DNA from: Betaproteobacteria bacterium HGW-Betaproteobacteria-16
Lineage (GTDB): Bacteria; Pseudomonadota; Gammaproteobacteria; Burkholderiales; Burkholderiaceae_C
Length of the DNA: 64,000 nt
NCBI GenBank assembly: GCA_002840835.1
Contig: PHCQ01000001.1
Coordinates: 62,001 to 126,000 of the forward strand
Direction: 5' to 3'
This document shows, piece after piece, positions 38,435 to 50,539 of this stretch. The translations under genes were made by a program, and so were the position numbers. The notes below the pieces were generated by a model. The model ran no database searches. It saw nothing but the letters and a program-made list of their open reading frames with translations, and was not told the DNA's origin. How positions within the stretch are numbered: position 1 is the stretch's first letter; each line of letters begins with the position of its first letter.

Positions 38435-38504
38435 TGGTAGATGACATTCGTTCTTTCGAACCAAGCGCCAACCACTTGTGCCTGAGTTGCCTTGCGGCAA
38501 ATTC

Positions 38505-38580
38505 TGGCGACCCTACGGGGATTCGAACCCCGGTACTCACCGTGAAAGGGTGATGTCCTAGGCCTCTAGACGATAGGGTC
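38505..38580 (-). tRNA. tRNA-Glu (UUC)
   Basis: 76 bases including encoded CCA. Acceptor stem GACCCTA / TAGGGTC, anticodon loop CTTTCAC giving UUC, T-loop TTCGAAT. Discriminator is G. It lies in the same direction as, and downstream of, gltX, the gene for its own synthetase. Confidence 0.95.
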
Positions 38581-38695
38581 AAAACCTTGGGACTAACCTA
38601 AACGCAGCACTCTCAACCGCGTTTTTGCGAGCCCTGCATTGTAGCATCTGAAGAACAACATTCTTCTTTTGAAACACTGCAGAACCCTGAACTTT

Positions 38696-38771
<76 letters not shown>

Positions 38772-38846
38772 ACAGGGTTTGTCAATTCACCCCCGGCATG
38801 TCACTGCCCGGTGCGAATCAGCAAGCCTCAAATTATAGGACATTTT

Positions 38847-40229
38847 TTAACTGTTTTGCAGCCGCTCCAAAACAGTTTGCCGCTGATGCAGTTCAAGCAC
38901 CGCATCCAGGGATGGGGTCTGCGCCGTTCCCATGACCAGCACCCGCACCGGCATGGCCAGCTGCGGCATCTTGATGCCATGGGCGGCGGTGGTCTCTTTG
39001 ATCGCCACTGAAATACCCGCCTTGGTCCACTCGCAATCGGCCAGCTTGGCAGCCAAGGTAGCCAGTGCGGGCCTGATCGCGTCGGTGATGTGCTGCGCAC
39101 GCTCCTCGTCTGATGGCGTGACCTTGTCGTAGAACGCGCTGGCCCACATGGCCAACGCCACTGTGGTGTCACAGCGATCCTTGAAGAGGCCACAGATACG
39201 GGCAAGGCGTTCATCCGCACGCACACCCCGCTTCATCAACTGATCCGCCACGATGGGTGCCAGCGCAGCGTCGTCCATCGCCTTGAGGTGTTGGGCATTG
39301 ACCCAGCGCAGCTTGGCTTCGTCGAACTGTGCGGCGCTGCGACCCAGATGATCGAGATTGAACCACTCCAGAAACTGGGCACGGCTGAAGATTTCGTCGT
39401 CGCCGTGGCTCCAGCCCAGGCGCGCCAGGTAATTCACCATCGCGTCGGGCAGATAGCCTTCGTCGCGGTACTGTGTGACTGGCTTGGCGCCGTTGCGTTT
39501 GCTCATCTTCTCGCCTTGCTCATTCAGCACGGTAGGCAGGTGAGCGTAGACGGGAGGTTCTTTGCCGAGCGCCCTGAAGATGTTGATCTGGCGCGGTGTG
39601 TTGTTCACATGGTCGTCGCCGCGGATCACATGCGTGATGGCCATGTCGATGTCATCAACGACAACGCAGAAGTTGTAGGTGGGCGTGCCGTCGGGCCGCG
39701 CGATCACCAGGTCGTCGAGTTCGTCATTGCTGATCTCGATGCGGCCCTTGACCTTGTCGTCCCAGGCCACTATGCCGCCCTGCGGGTTCTTGAAGCGCAG
39801 CACGGGTTTCACGCCCTCGGGCACTTTGGGCAATGCCTTGCCGGGCTCCGGCCGCCAGGTGCCGTCGTAGCGCGGCTTTTCCTTGGCCGCCATCTGGCGT
39901 TCGCGCAGCGCGTCGAGTTCGGCCACGCTCATGTAGCAGGGGTACACCAGGCCAGCGGTGACCATGTCGGCCAGCACGGCCTTGTACCGGTCCATGCGCT
40001 GCATTTGATAGAACGGGCCTTCGTCGTGATCGAGGCCGAGCCACTTCATGCCTTCGATGATCACGTCGACGGCAGCCTGGGATGAGCGCTCGAGATCGGT
40101 GTCTTCAATGCGCAGAATGAATGCGCCGCCGGTGGAGCGCGCGAACGCCCAGGGGTACAGGGCTGAGCGGATGTTGCCGAGGTGGATGAACCCCGTGGGA
40201 GATGGTGCGAAGCGGGTGCGGACGGTCAT
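38847..40229 (-). CDS. gltX: Glutamyl-tRNA synthetase
   Basis: 460 residues from ATG 40229, beginning [19 protein letters not shown] with the HIGH-type motif as HLGN; a longer frame to 40322 is not conserved. The KMSKR motif is present as [21 protein letters not shown] and [15 protein letters not shown] are class I GluRS hallmarks, and the C-terminal helical anticodon-binding domain is complete. It charges tRNA-Glu for translation and tetrapyrrole synthesis. One base separates it from the metZ stop, and tRNA-Glu lies downstream on the same strand. Confidence 0.96.
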   Translation of the reverse strand: MTVRTRFAPSPTGFIHLGNIRSALYPWAFARSTGGAFILRIEDTDLERSSQAAVDVIIEGMKWLGLDHDEGPFYQMQRMDRYKAVLADMVTAGLVYPCYMSVAELDALRERQMAAKEKPRYDGTWRPEPGKALPKVPEGVKPVLRFKNPQGGIVAWDDKVKGRIEISNDELDDLVIARPDGTPTYNFCVVVDDIDMAITHVIRGDDHVNNTPRQINIFRALGKEPPVYAHLPTVLNEQGEKMSKRNGAKPVTQYRDEGYLPDAMVNYLARLGWSHGDDEIFSRAQFLEWFNLDHLGRSAAQFDEAKLRWVNAQHLKAMDDAALAPIVADQLMKRGVRADERLARICGLFKDRCDTTVALAMWASAFYDKVTPSDEERAQHITDAIRPALATLAAKLADCEWTKAGISVAIKETTAAHGIKMPQLAMPVRVLVMGTAQTPSLDAVLELHQRQTVLERLQNS

Positions 40230-40230
40230 G

Positions 40231-41436
40231 TCAAAGTGAGGAGAGGCCGGTGTCGAGATCGGCCTGAATGTCGGAAAGGTGTTCAAGGCCCACGGCCACG
40301 CGGATGAGGCCTTGAACCACACCGGCGGCCTTGCGCTGGTCTTCGGTCAGCCGGCCATGCGAGGTGCTGGCGGGGTGGGCCACCAGCGTCTTGGTGTCAC
40401 CCAGGTTGGTCGAGAGCGACAGCACCTGGAGCGAGTCAAGCACGTGGAAGGCGCGCGCTCTCGCCTGGTCGGCGTCTGAGGCCTTCACCTCAAAAGACAG
40501 CACTGCCCCACCGCAGTTCGATTGCTGGGCCATGGCCAGTTCATGCTGGGGGTGGCTGCTCAGGCCCGGGTAATGCACCCTGGACACAGCCGGATGCGCC
40601 TGCAGCCACTGCGCGAGTTTGAGTGCCCGCTCGGACTGCGCCTGCATGCGGATGTCCAGCGTTTCGAGGCCCTTGAGCACGACCCATGCATTGAACGGCG
40701 CCAGGGTCATGCCCGCGCTCTTGAGCACGGGCAAGAAGGTTTTGGTGACGAGCGCCTCGCTGGCGCAGAGGGCCCCGGCCATGACACGGCCCTGCCCGTC
40801 CAGGTACTTGGTGCCCGAGTGCATGACGATGTCGGCACCCAGGGCCATCGGGCGCTGCAGCGCAGGCGTAGCAAAGCAGTTGTCCACGCACAGCAAGGCA
40901 CTCGCGTTGTGGGCAACATCGGCCAGGGCCTTGATGTCGCACACATCGGTGAGCGGGTTGGTGGGCGTCTCGGCAAACAGCAATCTGGTGTTGGGCCGCA
41001 CAGCGGCCTTCCATGCGTTGGCGTCGGTCTGTGAAACGAAGGTGGATTCCACACCGAACTTGGCCAGGTCAGATCCGATCAGCTTGATCGTGGAGCCGAA
41101 CATCGAGTGCGAGCAGATCACATGGTCGCCCGACTTGAGCAGACCCATGCACATCATCAGGATGGCCGACATGCCCGACGCGGTGGAGATGCAGGCCTCT
41201 GCACCTTCGAGTGCCGCCAGCCGCTGCTCGAAGCTGGCCACCGTGGGGTTGCCATAGCGGCCGTAGGTGAAACCTTCTTCATCGCCGGCAAAGCGCCGCG
41301 CGGCGGCCTCTGCGCTGGGCTGCACATACCCACTGGTGAGGAAGAGCGCCTCGGAGTTTTCGCCGAAATGGCTGCGCGCCACGGCCTCGCGCACGGCCAG
41401 GGTGTCGCGATGCAGATCGGGTTTTTTCGGGTTCAT
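40231..41436 (-). CDS. metZ: O-succinylhomoserine sulfhydrylase
   Basis: 401 residues, Cys/Met metabolism PLP enzyme. [20 protein letters not shown] and [20 protein letters not shown] open the protein, and the PLP lysine is Lys210 in [25 protein letters not shown] appears here as [20 protein letters not shown]. MetZ uses sulfide and O-succinylhomoserine to make homocysteine in one step. Its place directly after purF is a conserved betaproteobacterial order. Twelve bases separate it from purF. Confidence 0.92.
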   Translation of the reverse strand: MNPKKPDLHRDTLAVREAVARSHFGENSEALFLTSGYVQPSAEAAARRFAGDEEGFTYGRYGNPTVASFEQRLAALEGAEACISTASGMSAILMMCMGLLKSGDHVICSHSMFGSTIKLIGSDLAKFGVESTFVSQTDANAWKAAVRPNTRLLFAETPTNPLTDVCDIKALADVAHNASALLCVDNCFATPALQRPMALGADIVMHSGTKYLDGQGRVMAGALCASEALVTKTFLPVLKSAGMTLAPFNAWVVLKGLETLDIRMQAQSERALKLAQWLQAHPAVSRVHYPGLSSHPQHELAMAQQSNCGGAVLSFEVKASDADQARARAFHVLDSLQVLSLSTNLGDTKTLVAHPASTSHGRLTEDQRKAAGVVQGLIRVAVGLEHLSDIQADLDTGLSSL

Positions 41437-41448
41437 CGACGGCGGCTT

Positions 41449-42951
41449 TCAGGCGGTTTGCGCGTTGGGCAAGGCCAGACGCGACGTGTCTTCTTCGCCC
41501 TCTTCGCTCATGTCGCGCCCGGCGTTCAGGCGGGCGATGTCTTCGAGCGTGATATCGCCTGTGACGTACACACCGTCAAAGCAGGACGCGTCAAAACCGG
41601 CGAGCTTCGGATTGAGCGAACCGATCGCCTGCTTCATGGCGTCCACATCCTGGTAAATCAGCGCATCGCAACCGATGCTCTCCCGCACCTCTTCGACACT
41701 GCGGTTATGGGCCACCAGCTCGTCGGGCGTGGGCATGTCGATGCCATACACGTTGGGGTAGCGCACAGGCGGCGCAGCACTGGCGAGGTACACCTTGCGG
41801 GCGCCCGCGTCGCGCGCCATCTGCACGATCTCCCGGCTGGTGGTGCCACGCACAATGGAGTCGTCCACCAGCAGCACGTTGCGCCCCTTGAATTCGCTGC
41901 CGATCACGTTGAGCTTCTGACGCACCGATTTTTTGCGCACGCCCTGCCCGGGCATGATGAAGGTGCGACCCACGTACCGGTTCTTCACAAAACCTTCGCG
42001 GTAAGGCAGACCCAGCAGCTTCGCCAGTTCCATGGCGCTCGGACGAGACGACTCCGGGATCGGGATCACCACGTCAATTTCGCTCGGTGGCAGGGTAGAG
42101 ACCACCCGCTTGGCCAGCGTGACCCCCAGGTTCAGGCGAGCCTGGTAAACCGAAATGCCATCCATCACCGAATCGGGCCGGGCCAGATACACATACTCGA
42201 AGATGCACGGATGGTGACTGACCTGGTCGGCACATTGCTGGAAATGCATGTTGCCTTCCAGATCGACAAACAGCGCTTCGCCAGGGAGCACGTCGCGATC
42301 CAGCTCGAAACCATTGCCGTCCAGCGTGACCGATTCGCTGGCCACCATCACGCCCTGGTCGCTTCGCCCCACACACAGAGGGCGAATGCCGTGCGGATCA
42401 CGGAACGCAACCAGGCCGTGGCCGGCGATCAGCGCCACCACTGCATACGAACCCTTGATGCGCTGATGCACTCCGCGCACGGCAGCGAATACATCTGCTG
42501 GCTTCAAGGTGATGCCGCGGGTGACCTTTTCCAGCTCGTGCGCAAGCACGTTGAGCAACACTTCCGAGTCGCTCTCGGTGTTGATGTGGCGGTGGTCTGT
42601 CTGGAACAGCTCCTGCTTGAGCGCGTGGGCGTTGGTGAGGTTGCCGTTGTGCACCAGCACCAGACCAAACGGGGCGTTCACGTAGAAAGGCTGCGCCTCT
42701 TCTTCGCTGTAGGCATTGCCGGCGGTCGGGTAACGCACCTGACCCAGCCCACAGTTGCCGGGCAAGGCGCGCATGTTGCGGGTGCGAAAGACGTCGCGCA
42801 CCATGCCTTTGGCCTTGTGCATGAAAAACTTCCGGCCCTGTTGCGTCACGATGCCCGCAGCATCCTGCCCGCGATGCTGCAGCAGCAGCAGCGCGTCGTA
42901 GATCAGCTGATTGACGGGTGTCTGGCTGACCACGCCCACGATTCCACACAT
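41449..42951 (-). CDS. purF: Amidophosphoribosyltransferase
   Basis: 500 residues. MCGIVGVVSQ exposes Cys2, the glutaminase nucleophile after Met removal. VRYPTAGNAYSEEEAQPF, GLVLVHNGNLTNA and SDSEVLLNVLAHEL belong to the glutaminase domain. The PRPP loop is LLVDDSIVRGTTSREIV in the C-terminal phosphoribosyltransferase domain. It makes phosphoribosylamine, the first committed step of purine synthesis. It follows cvpA, as in many proteobacteria. Confidence 0.96.
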   Translation of the reverse strand: MCGIVGVVSQTPVNQLIYDALLLLQHRGQDAAGIVTQQGRKFFMHKAKGMVRDVFRTRNMRALPGNCGLGQVRYPTAGNAYSEEEAQPFYVNAPFGLVLVHNGNLTNAHALKQELFQTDHRHINTESDSEVLLNVLAHELEKVTRGITLKPADVFAAVRGVHQRIKGSYAVVALIAGHGLVAFRDPHGIRPLCVGRSDQGVMVASESVTLDGNGFELDRDVLPGEALFVDLEGNMHFQQCADQVSHHPCIFEYVYLARPDSVMDGISVYQARLNLGVTLAKRVVSTLPPSEIDVVIPIPESSRPSAMELAKLLGLPYREGFVKNRYVGRTFIMPGQGVRKKSVRQKLNVIGSEFKGRNVLLVDDSIVRGTTSREIVQMARDAGARKVYLASAAPPVRYPNVYGIDMPTPDELVAHNRSVEEVRESIGCDALIYQDVDAMKQAIGSLNPKLAGFDASCFDGVYVTGDITLEDIARLNAGRDMSEEGEEDTSRLALPNAQTA

Positions 42952-42987
42952 ATAAGCTTCCTAGAAGAGAGAAAAACCGAAACCGCT

Positions 42988-43473
42988 TCAGGGCAGGTAG
43001 CGCGCCACCGCCTCGGGCAACAGAGGCTTGAGTTCGTGCAGCGTCACCGTCAGCACCGCTCCTGTGGCCGATGTGCGCCACCACTCGCTGTGCTGCAACT
43101 GCGTCATGTTCACCACCACGGCAAAACCCAGCAGCATCACCACACCCCGCAACACACCAAACGCACCGCCCAACACCCTGTCCACCGGCCTGAGCCCCAC
43201 AGACGTCACCAGCTTGCGCACCAGCCATGCCACCAGCCCACCCGCAAACGCGACCGCAATGAAGACCAGCGCAAACCCGGCGGCAATCTGTAGCGCCGGG
43301 GATGCGCCCTCCATGGGCAACATCTGCGCCATGTCCACCGCAAAGGCCTGTGCCAGCACAAAGGCGGCCACCCACCCAGCCACCGACAGCACCTCGTACA
43401 CCAACCCGCGCCACAGTCCAAGCAATGCCGAAAACACGAGCACCGCAAGCAGCACCCAGTCCATCAATCCCAT
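42988..43473 (-). CDS. cvpA: CvpA family membrane protein
   Basis: 161 residues with four hydrophobic segments: MDWVLLAVLVFSALLGLWRG at the start, VAGWVAAFVLAQ, then GFALVFIAVAFAGGLVAWLV and DRVLGGAFGVLRGVVML. These are the family landmarks (colicin V production accessory protein). The biochemical role is unsettled. It precedes purF in the expected order, 36 bases away. Confidence 0.9.
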   Translation of the reverse strand: MGLMDWVLLAVLVFSALLGLWRGLVYEVLSVAGWVAAFVLAQAFAVDMAQMLPMEGASPALQIAAGFALVFIAVAFAGGLVAWLVRKLVTSVGLRPVDRVLGGAFGVLRGVVMLLGFAVVVNMTQLQHSEWWRTSATGAVLTVTLHELKPLLPEAVARYLP

Positions 43474-43552
43474 GAAGGCACTGTCCAGAGAAACATCAGC
43501 AGTTGAGCATTTGGAGGTGGAGCGCGGTCATCGGCAAGCGTCTCGCAGTCAC

Positions 43553-44293
43553 TCACAGCGTGAGAATGCGCGCGGGGTAGCCCAGCGCCTTGACCCGGTT
43601 CGCGGTTTTTTCGGCGTCCGCCCGACTTGAGAACGGCCCCAGACGCACCCGGATGCGACGACCCTCACTGGTCTCGGCCACGTGGGTGTAGGTTTTCATA
43701 CCGGCGGCTTCAATTTTCAGTCGAACCTCTCGGGCGCGAGCGGCCTCGGCGAAGGCGCCGACCTGCACCACCAGACGAAGGGATTCGCCGTCGCTGGAGC
43801 TGGCCGATTCCGCCGGTGCGGCGGGCGCAGAAGGAGCGGTCTTTGCACTGGATGAAGCCCCGGCAGCGGGGGCCGGCGCAGGTGCTGGCGCCAGGACGCG
43901 CGGCGGATCTGCTGGCACCGGGGCTGGAGCAGGCGCCGGCTTGGCGGCTGGCGCCTCCTGTACCGGAGCAGGCGCGGCAGCGATGGGCTCGCTCGGTGCG
44001 GGCTTGGCCGCCTGCTCTTCTTTCTTGGCATTCGCGCCCGCGTTTTCTGCAGAAGTGGCTGGAGAACCTGTTGCTGGCGTCGCTGGGGCCGTCTTGGAGG
44101 GAATTTCGATCGGAATGTCGACCGCAATGGGCCGAGGCTGCGTGTCAAACAGGAGCGAGAAGCCCACCACACCCACCAACACCAGAATGCTGGCGCCGAT
44201 CAACCGGTGCCTTGCGCGCTGGCGCACTGCTTCAATGCTTTGCGGGGGGGGCGTCGGTGGGGTGCCCTGAGAGGCTGCGCGGGATTTGATCAT
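43553..44293 (-). CDS. dedD: SPOR-domain cell division protein (DedD-like)
   Basis: 246 residues. One membrane span lies near 32-50 (LIGASILVLVGVVGFSLLF). A long Ala/Pro-rich linker (about 70-165) follows, then a C-terminal SPOR domain (about 170-246) with LRLVVQVGAFAEAARAREVR and RIRVRLGPFSSRADAEKTA. SPOR domains bind denuded septal peptidoglycan, so it probably acts at the division site. Gene order folC-dedD-cvpA-purF supports the name. Confidence 0.88.
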   Translation of the reverse strand: MIKSRAASQGTPPTPPPQSIEAVRQRARHRLIGASILVLVGVVGFSLLFDTQPRPIAVDIPIEIPSKTAPATPATGSPATSAENAGANAKKEEQAAKPAPSEPIAAAPAPVQEAPAAKPAPAPAPVPADPPRVLAPAPAPAPAAGASSSAKTAPSAPAAPAESASSSDGESLRLVVQVGAFAEAARAREVRLKIEAAGMKTYTHVAETSEGRRIRVRLGPFSSRADAEKTANRVKALGYPARILTL

Positions 44294-44336
44294 TCGGAAT
44301 GAAGGATTGCAGGGCCACCTTGACGAGCGCCCGGTC

Positions 44337-45695
44337 TCAGGCGGTCAGGTGTCGGGCCGAGAGGCGAGGCACGCCCTGCTGCAGCACACCACCCACGGTG
44401 AAGAAGGACCCGAAGACCACGATTCTATCAGCGGGGTCTGCCTGGGACACGGCCGCGCGAAGGGCGCTCATGGGGTCGGCATGGCAGCCGGCCACGCGGC
44501 TTTTGCCGCCTGGGGCGGTTGCTGGATGGGCGTCCAGCACCATTCGCAGCCCTTCAGCAGAGATGGCGCGGTCCAGAGGCAGATCGGTGAGGTACCAATG
44601 GTCGATCAGGGGGGCAATGCGCTCCAGCATGGCGGGCAGATCCTTGTCGGCCATGGCCCCGAACACGGCGTGGGTGGTCGGGTAATAACCCATGGCATCG
44701 AGGTTTTCGGTCAACGCTGCCACGGAATGTGGGTTGTGGGCCACGTCCAGGACCAGGGTTGGAGTGCCGGGAACGATCTGGAAACGCCCGGGCAACTCCA
44801 CCATGGCCAGCCCGTTGCGCACAGCCTGAGCCGTGACCGGCAGGCGCGGGCGCAGGGCTTCAATGGCGGCCAGCACGCCGGCCGCGTTCACCAGTTGGTT
44901 GGCGCCACGCAGCGCCGGGTAGGCCAGCCCGCTGTACCGCCGCCCGCCATGTGACGGGTGCATGGCCCATCCCCATTGCTGCTGGTCGCCTGCAAAATGA
45001 AAATCTTTTCCGACGCGCCACAGGCTGGCCCCCACCTCGGTGGCCCGGTCGATCACGCTCTGCGGAGGCACCGGATCGCTCACCACCACAGGCCGGCCTG
45101 TCCGCATGATCCCGGCTTTTTCGTAGCCGATGGCTTCCCGGTCGCTGCCCAGCAGCGCCATGTGGTCGAGGGCGATACAGGTGATGACTGCGCAGTCGGT
45201 GTCGATGATGTTCACCGCATCCAGCCGGCCACCCAGGCCCACCTCCAGAATCACCACGTCCAGCCCGCTACGGGCCAGCGTCTGCAGGATGGCAAGGGTG
45301 GTGAACTCGAAATAGGTCAGGCTGATGGCGTCGTCCTGGCCCTGGCCTGCGCGGGCCTGCTCCACTTCCGCAAAGGCAGGCAGCAAGGCGCTGGCCTCCA
45401 CCGGCGCGCCCGCAATACGGCAACGCTCTTCAAAGTGGACCAGGTGCGGCGAGGTATACACCCCGGTGCGGTAACCCGACTCGCCGTAGACGGCCTCCAG
45501 CATGGCGCAGGTGGAGCCCTTGCCATTGGTGCCCGCGACCGTGATCACCGGGCAATTCATCACCAGACCCAGGCGGTCTGCCACGCGCTGAACGCGCTCC
45601 AGGCCCATGTCGATGGCCTTGGGGTGCAGGCGCTCACAATGGGCGAGCCAGTCGGCCAGTGTCGTGGGGTGTTCGGGCAAAGGGATTTCAAGCAT
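44337..45695 (-). CDS. folC: Dihydrofolate synthase / folylpolyglutamate synthase
   Basis: 452 residues from ATG 45695; the frame runs on to 45833 but that part would cross the divergent ArsC-like gene. The P-loop ITVAGTNGKGSTCAMLEAVY, YTSPHLVHFEERCRI and ILEVGLGGRLDAVNIID are complete, and the Mur-ligase C-terminal domain includes VLDVAHNPHSVAAL. It joins glutamate to dihydropteroate and to reduced folates. It is first in the operon leading to metZ; accD, its usual neighbour, is not here, so a rearrangement upstream is likely. Confidence 0.95.
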   Translation of the reverse strand: MLEIPLPEHPTTLADWLAHCERLHPKAIDMGLERVQRVADRLGLVMNCPVITVAGTNGKGSTCAMLEAVYGESGYRTGVYTSPHLVHFEERCRIAGAPVEASALLPAFAEVEQARAGQGQDDAISLTYFEFTTLAILQTLARSGLDVVILEVGLGGRLDAVNIIDTDCAVITCIALDHMALLGSDREAIGYEKAGIMRTGRPVVVSDPVPPQSVIDRATEVGASLWRVGKDFHFAGDQQQWGWAMHPSHGGRRYSGLAYPALRGANQLVNAAGVLAAIEALRPRLPVTAQAVRNGLAMVELPGRFQIVPGTPTLVLDVAHNPHSVAALTENLDAMGYYPTTHAVFGAMADKDLPAMLERIAPLIDHWYLTDLPLDRAISAEGLRMVLDAHPATAPGGKSRVAGCHADPMSALRAAVSQADPADRIVVFGSFFTVGGVLQQGVPRLSARHLTA

Positions 45696-45759
45696 CCCGC
45701 ATTTTCCCACTGCGCCCCCCATGGCGTGCCGGCAGGGGTTTGCCGCACAATCCCTGACC

Positions 45760-46116
45760 ATGATCACTGTCTTTGGCATTCCCAACTGCGATACCGTCAA
45801 AAAAGCCAGGACCTGGCTCACCGAGCACGGCATCGAACATGAGTTTCACGACTTCAAGAAACAAGGCGTTCCTGAAGCGGCACTCGATCGCTGGCTTGTC
45901 GTCCTGGGCTGGGAGCGTCTGGTTAACCGCAAGGGCACGACCTGGCGCAAGCTGGAAGAATCCATGCGCGAACAGGTGACCGATACCGCCAGCGCACGCG
46001 CGCTCATGCTGGAGCAACCCAGTGTGATCAAGCGTCCCGTCATGGAGTGGGAAGGGTCTGGTCCATCCAGTCTGACCGTGGGATTTGATCCAGCCGAATG
46101 GCAGCGCCGCATTTGA
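45760..46116 (+). CDS. ArsC/Spx-family protein (YffB-like)
   Basis: 118 residues from ATG 45760. ITVFGIPNCDTVKKARTWL places one cysteine, Cys10, in the thioredoxin-fold active site, and FHDFKKQGVPEAALDRWL and EQPSVIKRPVMEW follow. Length and motifs match the YffB/Spx-like arsenate reductase group, of which many members have no proven arsenate activity. Role: probably a glutathione- or thiol-dependent reductase. Divergent from folC. Confidence 0.85.
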   Translation: MITVFGIPNCDTVKKARTWLTEHGIEHEFHDFKKQGVPEAALDRWLVVLGWERLVNRKGTTWRKLEESMREQVTDTASARALMLEQPSVIKRPVMEWEGSGPSSLTVGFDPAEWQRRI

Positions 46117-46169
46117 TGCCTGTTCCTCACAGGACGACCCTCGCATGCGAGGCCGCCTGTTCGCCGACC

Positions 46170-46175
46170 TAAAAT
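46170..46175 (+). promoter_or_regulatory. ppnP: -10-like element upstream of ppnP
   Basis: TAAAAT in the context CCTAAAATCGCC, 31 bases before the ppnP ATG. This context is frequent at betaproteobacterial -10 sites. No convincing -35 hexamer was found, so confidence is modest. Confidence 0.35.
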
Positions 46176-46206
46176 CGCCGATTCGCCTTCACTCACCGAC
46201 TCACCC

Positions 46207-47908
<1,702 letters not shown>

Positions 47909-48225
47909 CCTCATCTCGTTTCTCGCAGAAACTTCGCGGGATAGGGACGCCCTGGCGCTCTGCTCCGCGACTGTCCCCCGGCGGCTGATGCCGCCTCCTC
48001 CTTTATGTCGCTGCGCAGAACGCCAAGTCGCCCCGATCTAAAAGGGTGTCGACACTGAGCGTCAGCGCGCTTGGGCGGTTCGTCGGCGCTCGGTGGCTGA
48101 CGCAGCGAAATAAAGGAGGAGAGGCGGCGAAGTCGACTCGGGGGACATTCGCGGAGTCGGCTACCGGGCGGCGTCGAACGATGAGGTGGTGCTGGCGTGA
48201 AACGGCGGGCAACCCCACAGGAAAC
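47909..48225. repeat. Large imperfect inverted repeat in the argG-murB spacer
   Basis: An arm from about 47972 (TGTCCCCCGGCGG, then GCCGCCTCCTCCTTTATGTC) pairs with an opposite arm ending near 48147 (AATAAAGGAGGAGAGGCGGC, then CTCGGGGGACA). Arms are about 50 bases with small mismatches and are separated by roughly 75 bases. It could fold into a long hairpin in RNA or be a mobile-repeat type common between Comamonadaceae genes. It lies between convergent argG and murB, where it may also end transcription. Confidence 0.8.
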
Positions 48226-49275
48226 TCAGACAACTACTGGCTCAGGCTCCAGCAGTATCCCAAACCGCTCATACACACTGGTCTGAATCGCCTTGGCCAG
48301 TGTCATCACCTCACCCCCGGTGGCACCACCCCGGTTCACCAGCACCAGGGCCTGCTTCTCATACACACCCGCGTTGCCCACACCCCGGCCCTTCCAGCCG
48401 CAGGCGTCGATCAACCAGCCTGCTGCGAGCTTGATGCTGCCGTCGGCCATGGGGTAGTGCACCACTTTGGGATCGCGCGCGATGATGTCGGCGCATTGCT
48501 CCACGCTCACCGTGGGGTTCTTGAAAAAGCTGCCGGCATTGCCGATCACCGCCGGGTCGGGCAGCTTGGCTCGGCGGATCGCGCAGACCCAGTCGAAGAT
48601 CTGACGCGCATCGGGTTGCTCAATGCCGGTCTCGGCGATCTTGCGTTCCAGGTCTGCATACCCCAGCACAGCCTTCCAGGGCTTCGGCAGCCAGAAGCGC
48701 ACCCGGGTGATGACCGCCCGCCCTGCCAGTCCAAGGCCCTTTTCACCCGATGGCGCGTGTTTGAACACCGAGTCGCGGTAGCCAAAACCGCACTGCGCTG
48801 CGTTCAGGGTGAAGGTCCGGCCCGTGCGCAGATCCACCGCATCAAGCGAATGAAACCGGTCTTGCAACTCCACGCCGTAGGCACCAATGTTCTGCACCGG
48901 AGACGCGCCCACCGAACCCGGGATCAGGGCCAGATTCTCCAGCCCCGGGCAGCCTTGTTCCAGCGTCCAGGCCACGAAGTCATGCCAGCTTTCACCGGCA
49001 CCCGCCTCGATCACAAAGCCTTTTTCCTGCTCTTCCAGCACGCGCCGCCCCGTGATCTCGACCTTGATCACCAGCGTCTTGATGTCGCCCGTGATCACCA
49101 GGTTGCTCCCGCCACCCAGCACCAGCGGAGGCACAGCGTCACCCTCGCTCAGCCCAAGACCCGACACCAACTGTTCCACAGCCTCCTGCGAGCGCACGCG
49201 AGCCAGCTTCAAGGCACGTGCCTGGATGCCGAAGCTGTTGTAGGACTGGAGCGCCACGTTTTTCTCGACTAACAT
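48226..49275 (-). CDS. murB: UDP-N-acetylmuramate dehydrogenase
   Basis: 349 residues, type I MurB length. The FAD-binding [42 protein letters not shown] and the catalytic [13 protein letters not shown] are present. It reduces UDP-GlcNAc-enolpyruvate to UDP-MurNAc with NADPH in peptidoglycan synthesis. Divergent from the YajQ-family gene, separated by 39 bases. Confidence 0.95.
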   Translation of the reverse strand: MLVEKNVALQSYNSFGIQARALKLARVRSQEAVEQLVSGLGLSEGDAVPPLVLGGGSNLVITGDIKTLVIKVEITGRRVLEEQEKGFVIEAGAGESWHDFVAWTLEQGCPGLENLALIPGSVGASPVQNIGAYGVELQDRFHSLDAVDLRTGRTFTLNAAQCGFGYRDSVFKHAPSGEKGLGLAGRAVITRVRFWLPKPWKAVLGYADLERKIAETGIEQPDARQIFDWVCAIRRAKLPDPAVIGNAGSFFKNPTVSVEQCADIIARDPKVVHYPMADGSIKLAAGWLIDACGWKGRGVGNAGVYEKQALVLVNRGGATGGEVMTLAKAIQTSVYERFGILLEPEPVVV

Positions 49276-49314
49276 GACCGGATTGTCTCACCCACATTCA
49301 GCGGATCCATCACC

Positions 49315-49800
49315 ATGCCTTCATTTGATACCGTCCTCGAGGCCGACCTGGTCGAAGTCAAAAACGCCGTCGATCAGGTGGCCAGAGAAGTCGGCACGCG
49401 CTTCGACTTCAAGGGCACCAGCGCCGCCATCGAACTCAAAGACAAGGACATCACCCTCTACGGCGATGCCGATTTTCAGCTCACGCAGGTCGAAGACGTG
49501 CTGCGTAGCAAGCTGGCCAAACGCGGAGTGGACGTGCGCTTCCTCGACATGGGCAAGGTCGAAAAAATCGGCGGCGACAAGGTCAAGCAGGTCGTCAAGG
49601 TGAAGAACGGCATCAGCACCGAAGACGGCAAAAAAATCCAGCAGGCCATCAAGGGCAGCAAGCTCAAGGTGCAGGGGGCGATCCAGGGCGACGCGGTGCG
49701 CGTCACGGGCGCCAAGCGCGACGACCTGCAGGCGGCCATGGCGCTGATCCGCAGCGAAATGAAGGACCTGCCGCTTTCATTCAACAATTTCCGCGACTGA
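49315..49800 (+). CDS. YajQ-family nucleotide-binding protein
   Basis: 161 residues. [21 protein letters not shown] and [19 protein letters not shown] open the protein, with [20 protein letters not shown] and [17 protein letters not shown] later, the full YajQ (DUF520) pattern. Members bind c-di-GMP in some bacteria and also RNA or tRNA-like ligands. Whether this one binds c-di-GMP is unproven. Confidence 0.92.
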   Translation: MPSFDTVLEADLVEVKNAVDQVAREVGTRFDFKGTSAAIELKDKDITLYGDADFQLTQVEDVLRSKLAKRGVDVRFLDMGKVEKIGGDKVKQVVKVKNGISTEDGKKIQQAIKGSKLKVQGAIQGDAVRVTGAKRDDLQAAMALIRSEMKDLPLSFNNFRD

Positions 49801-49897
49801 CGGTTCCGCTGGCGGTCACGTTGTCAAACGTGTCCATGGGCGGACGTTCCGCGTCTGTGTCAGCCTCACCTTCAACACCCTCACTGGAGAGCTGTCC

Positions 49898-50539
49898 ATG
49901 CGCAACCGGATGATCATGCTGGCACTGGTCGGTGGGTTGACCTCCTCTGCCTGGGCCCAGCAGGTGGCCCTCTCCGGCCTTTCCGGGAACCGTGCGCTGC
50001 TGGTGGTCGACGGGGCGGCGCCGCGCTTTCTGAGCCCAGGACAAAGCCACCAGGGCGTGAAACTGCTCAGTGCGCAGGGTGACAGTGCGGTGGTCGAGGT
50101 GTCGGGACAGCGACAGACGCTGCGGGTCGGCGATGCTCCTGTCAGTGTCGGCAACACGGCTCGCAGCGATGGCGGCCAGCGCATTGTGCTCACGGCAGAT
50201 GCCTCGGGCCACTTCCTGCCCCAGGGCCAGATCAACGGTCGCGCGGTGCAGTTCATGGTTGACACCGGTGCCACCCTGATCGCAATCAGTGAATCCGAAG
50301 CCCGCCGCCTCAACCTGAAATTCGATACGGGTCGTTCCGTTCGCATCACCACCGCCAACGGCACGGTCAACGCCTACCAGATCCAGCTCAGCTCGGTGCG
50401 GGTGGGTGATGTGCAGGTGTACGACGTGGCAGCCGTGGTGGCGCCACAACCCATGCCTTTTGTGCTGCTGGGCAACAGCTTTCTCACGCGCTTCCAGATG
50501 CAGCGCCAGAATGATCAGATGACGCTTGAGAAGCGTTAG
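49898..50539 (+). CDS. Periplasmic retropepsin-like aspartic protease (TIGR02281 type)
   Basis: 213 residues. A signal peptide (MRNRMIMLALVGGLTSSAWA, cleavage after Ala20) precedes a poorly conserved region. The clan AA active site follows: VQFMVDTGATLIAISESEA with Asp122. VLLGNSFLTRFQMQ is the conserved C-terminal flap. One Asp-Thr-Gly per chain implies an active homodimer. The substrate is unknown. Its stop codon overlaps, on the opposite strand, the stop of the RidA-family gene. Confidence 0.88.
   Translation: MRNRMIMLALVGGLTSSAWAQQVALSGLSGNRALLVVDGAAPRFLSPGQSHQGVKLLSAQGDSAVVEVSGQRQTLRVGDAPVSVGNTARSDGGQRIVLTADASGHFLPQGQINGRAVQFMVDTGATLIAISESEARRLNLKFDTGRSVRITTANGTVNAYQIQLSSVRVGDVQVYDVAAVVAPQPMPFVLLGNSFLTRFQMQRQNDQMTLEKR

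Noticed and set aside
41107..43293. 728-codon + strand frame
   Set aside because: Antisense to metZ, purF and cvpA, which have complete family motifs. High G+C third positions keep the opposite frame open, and its His/Arg-rich product has no motif.
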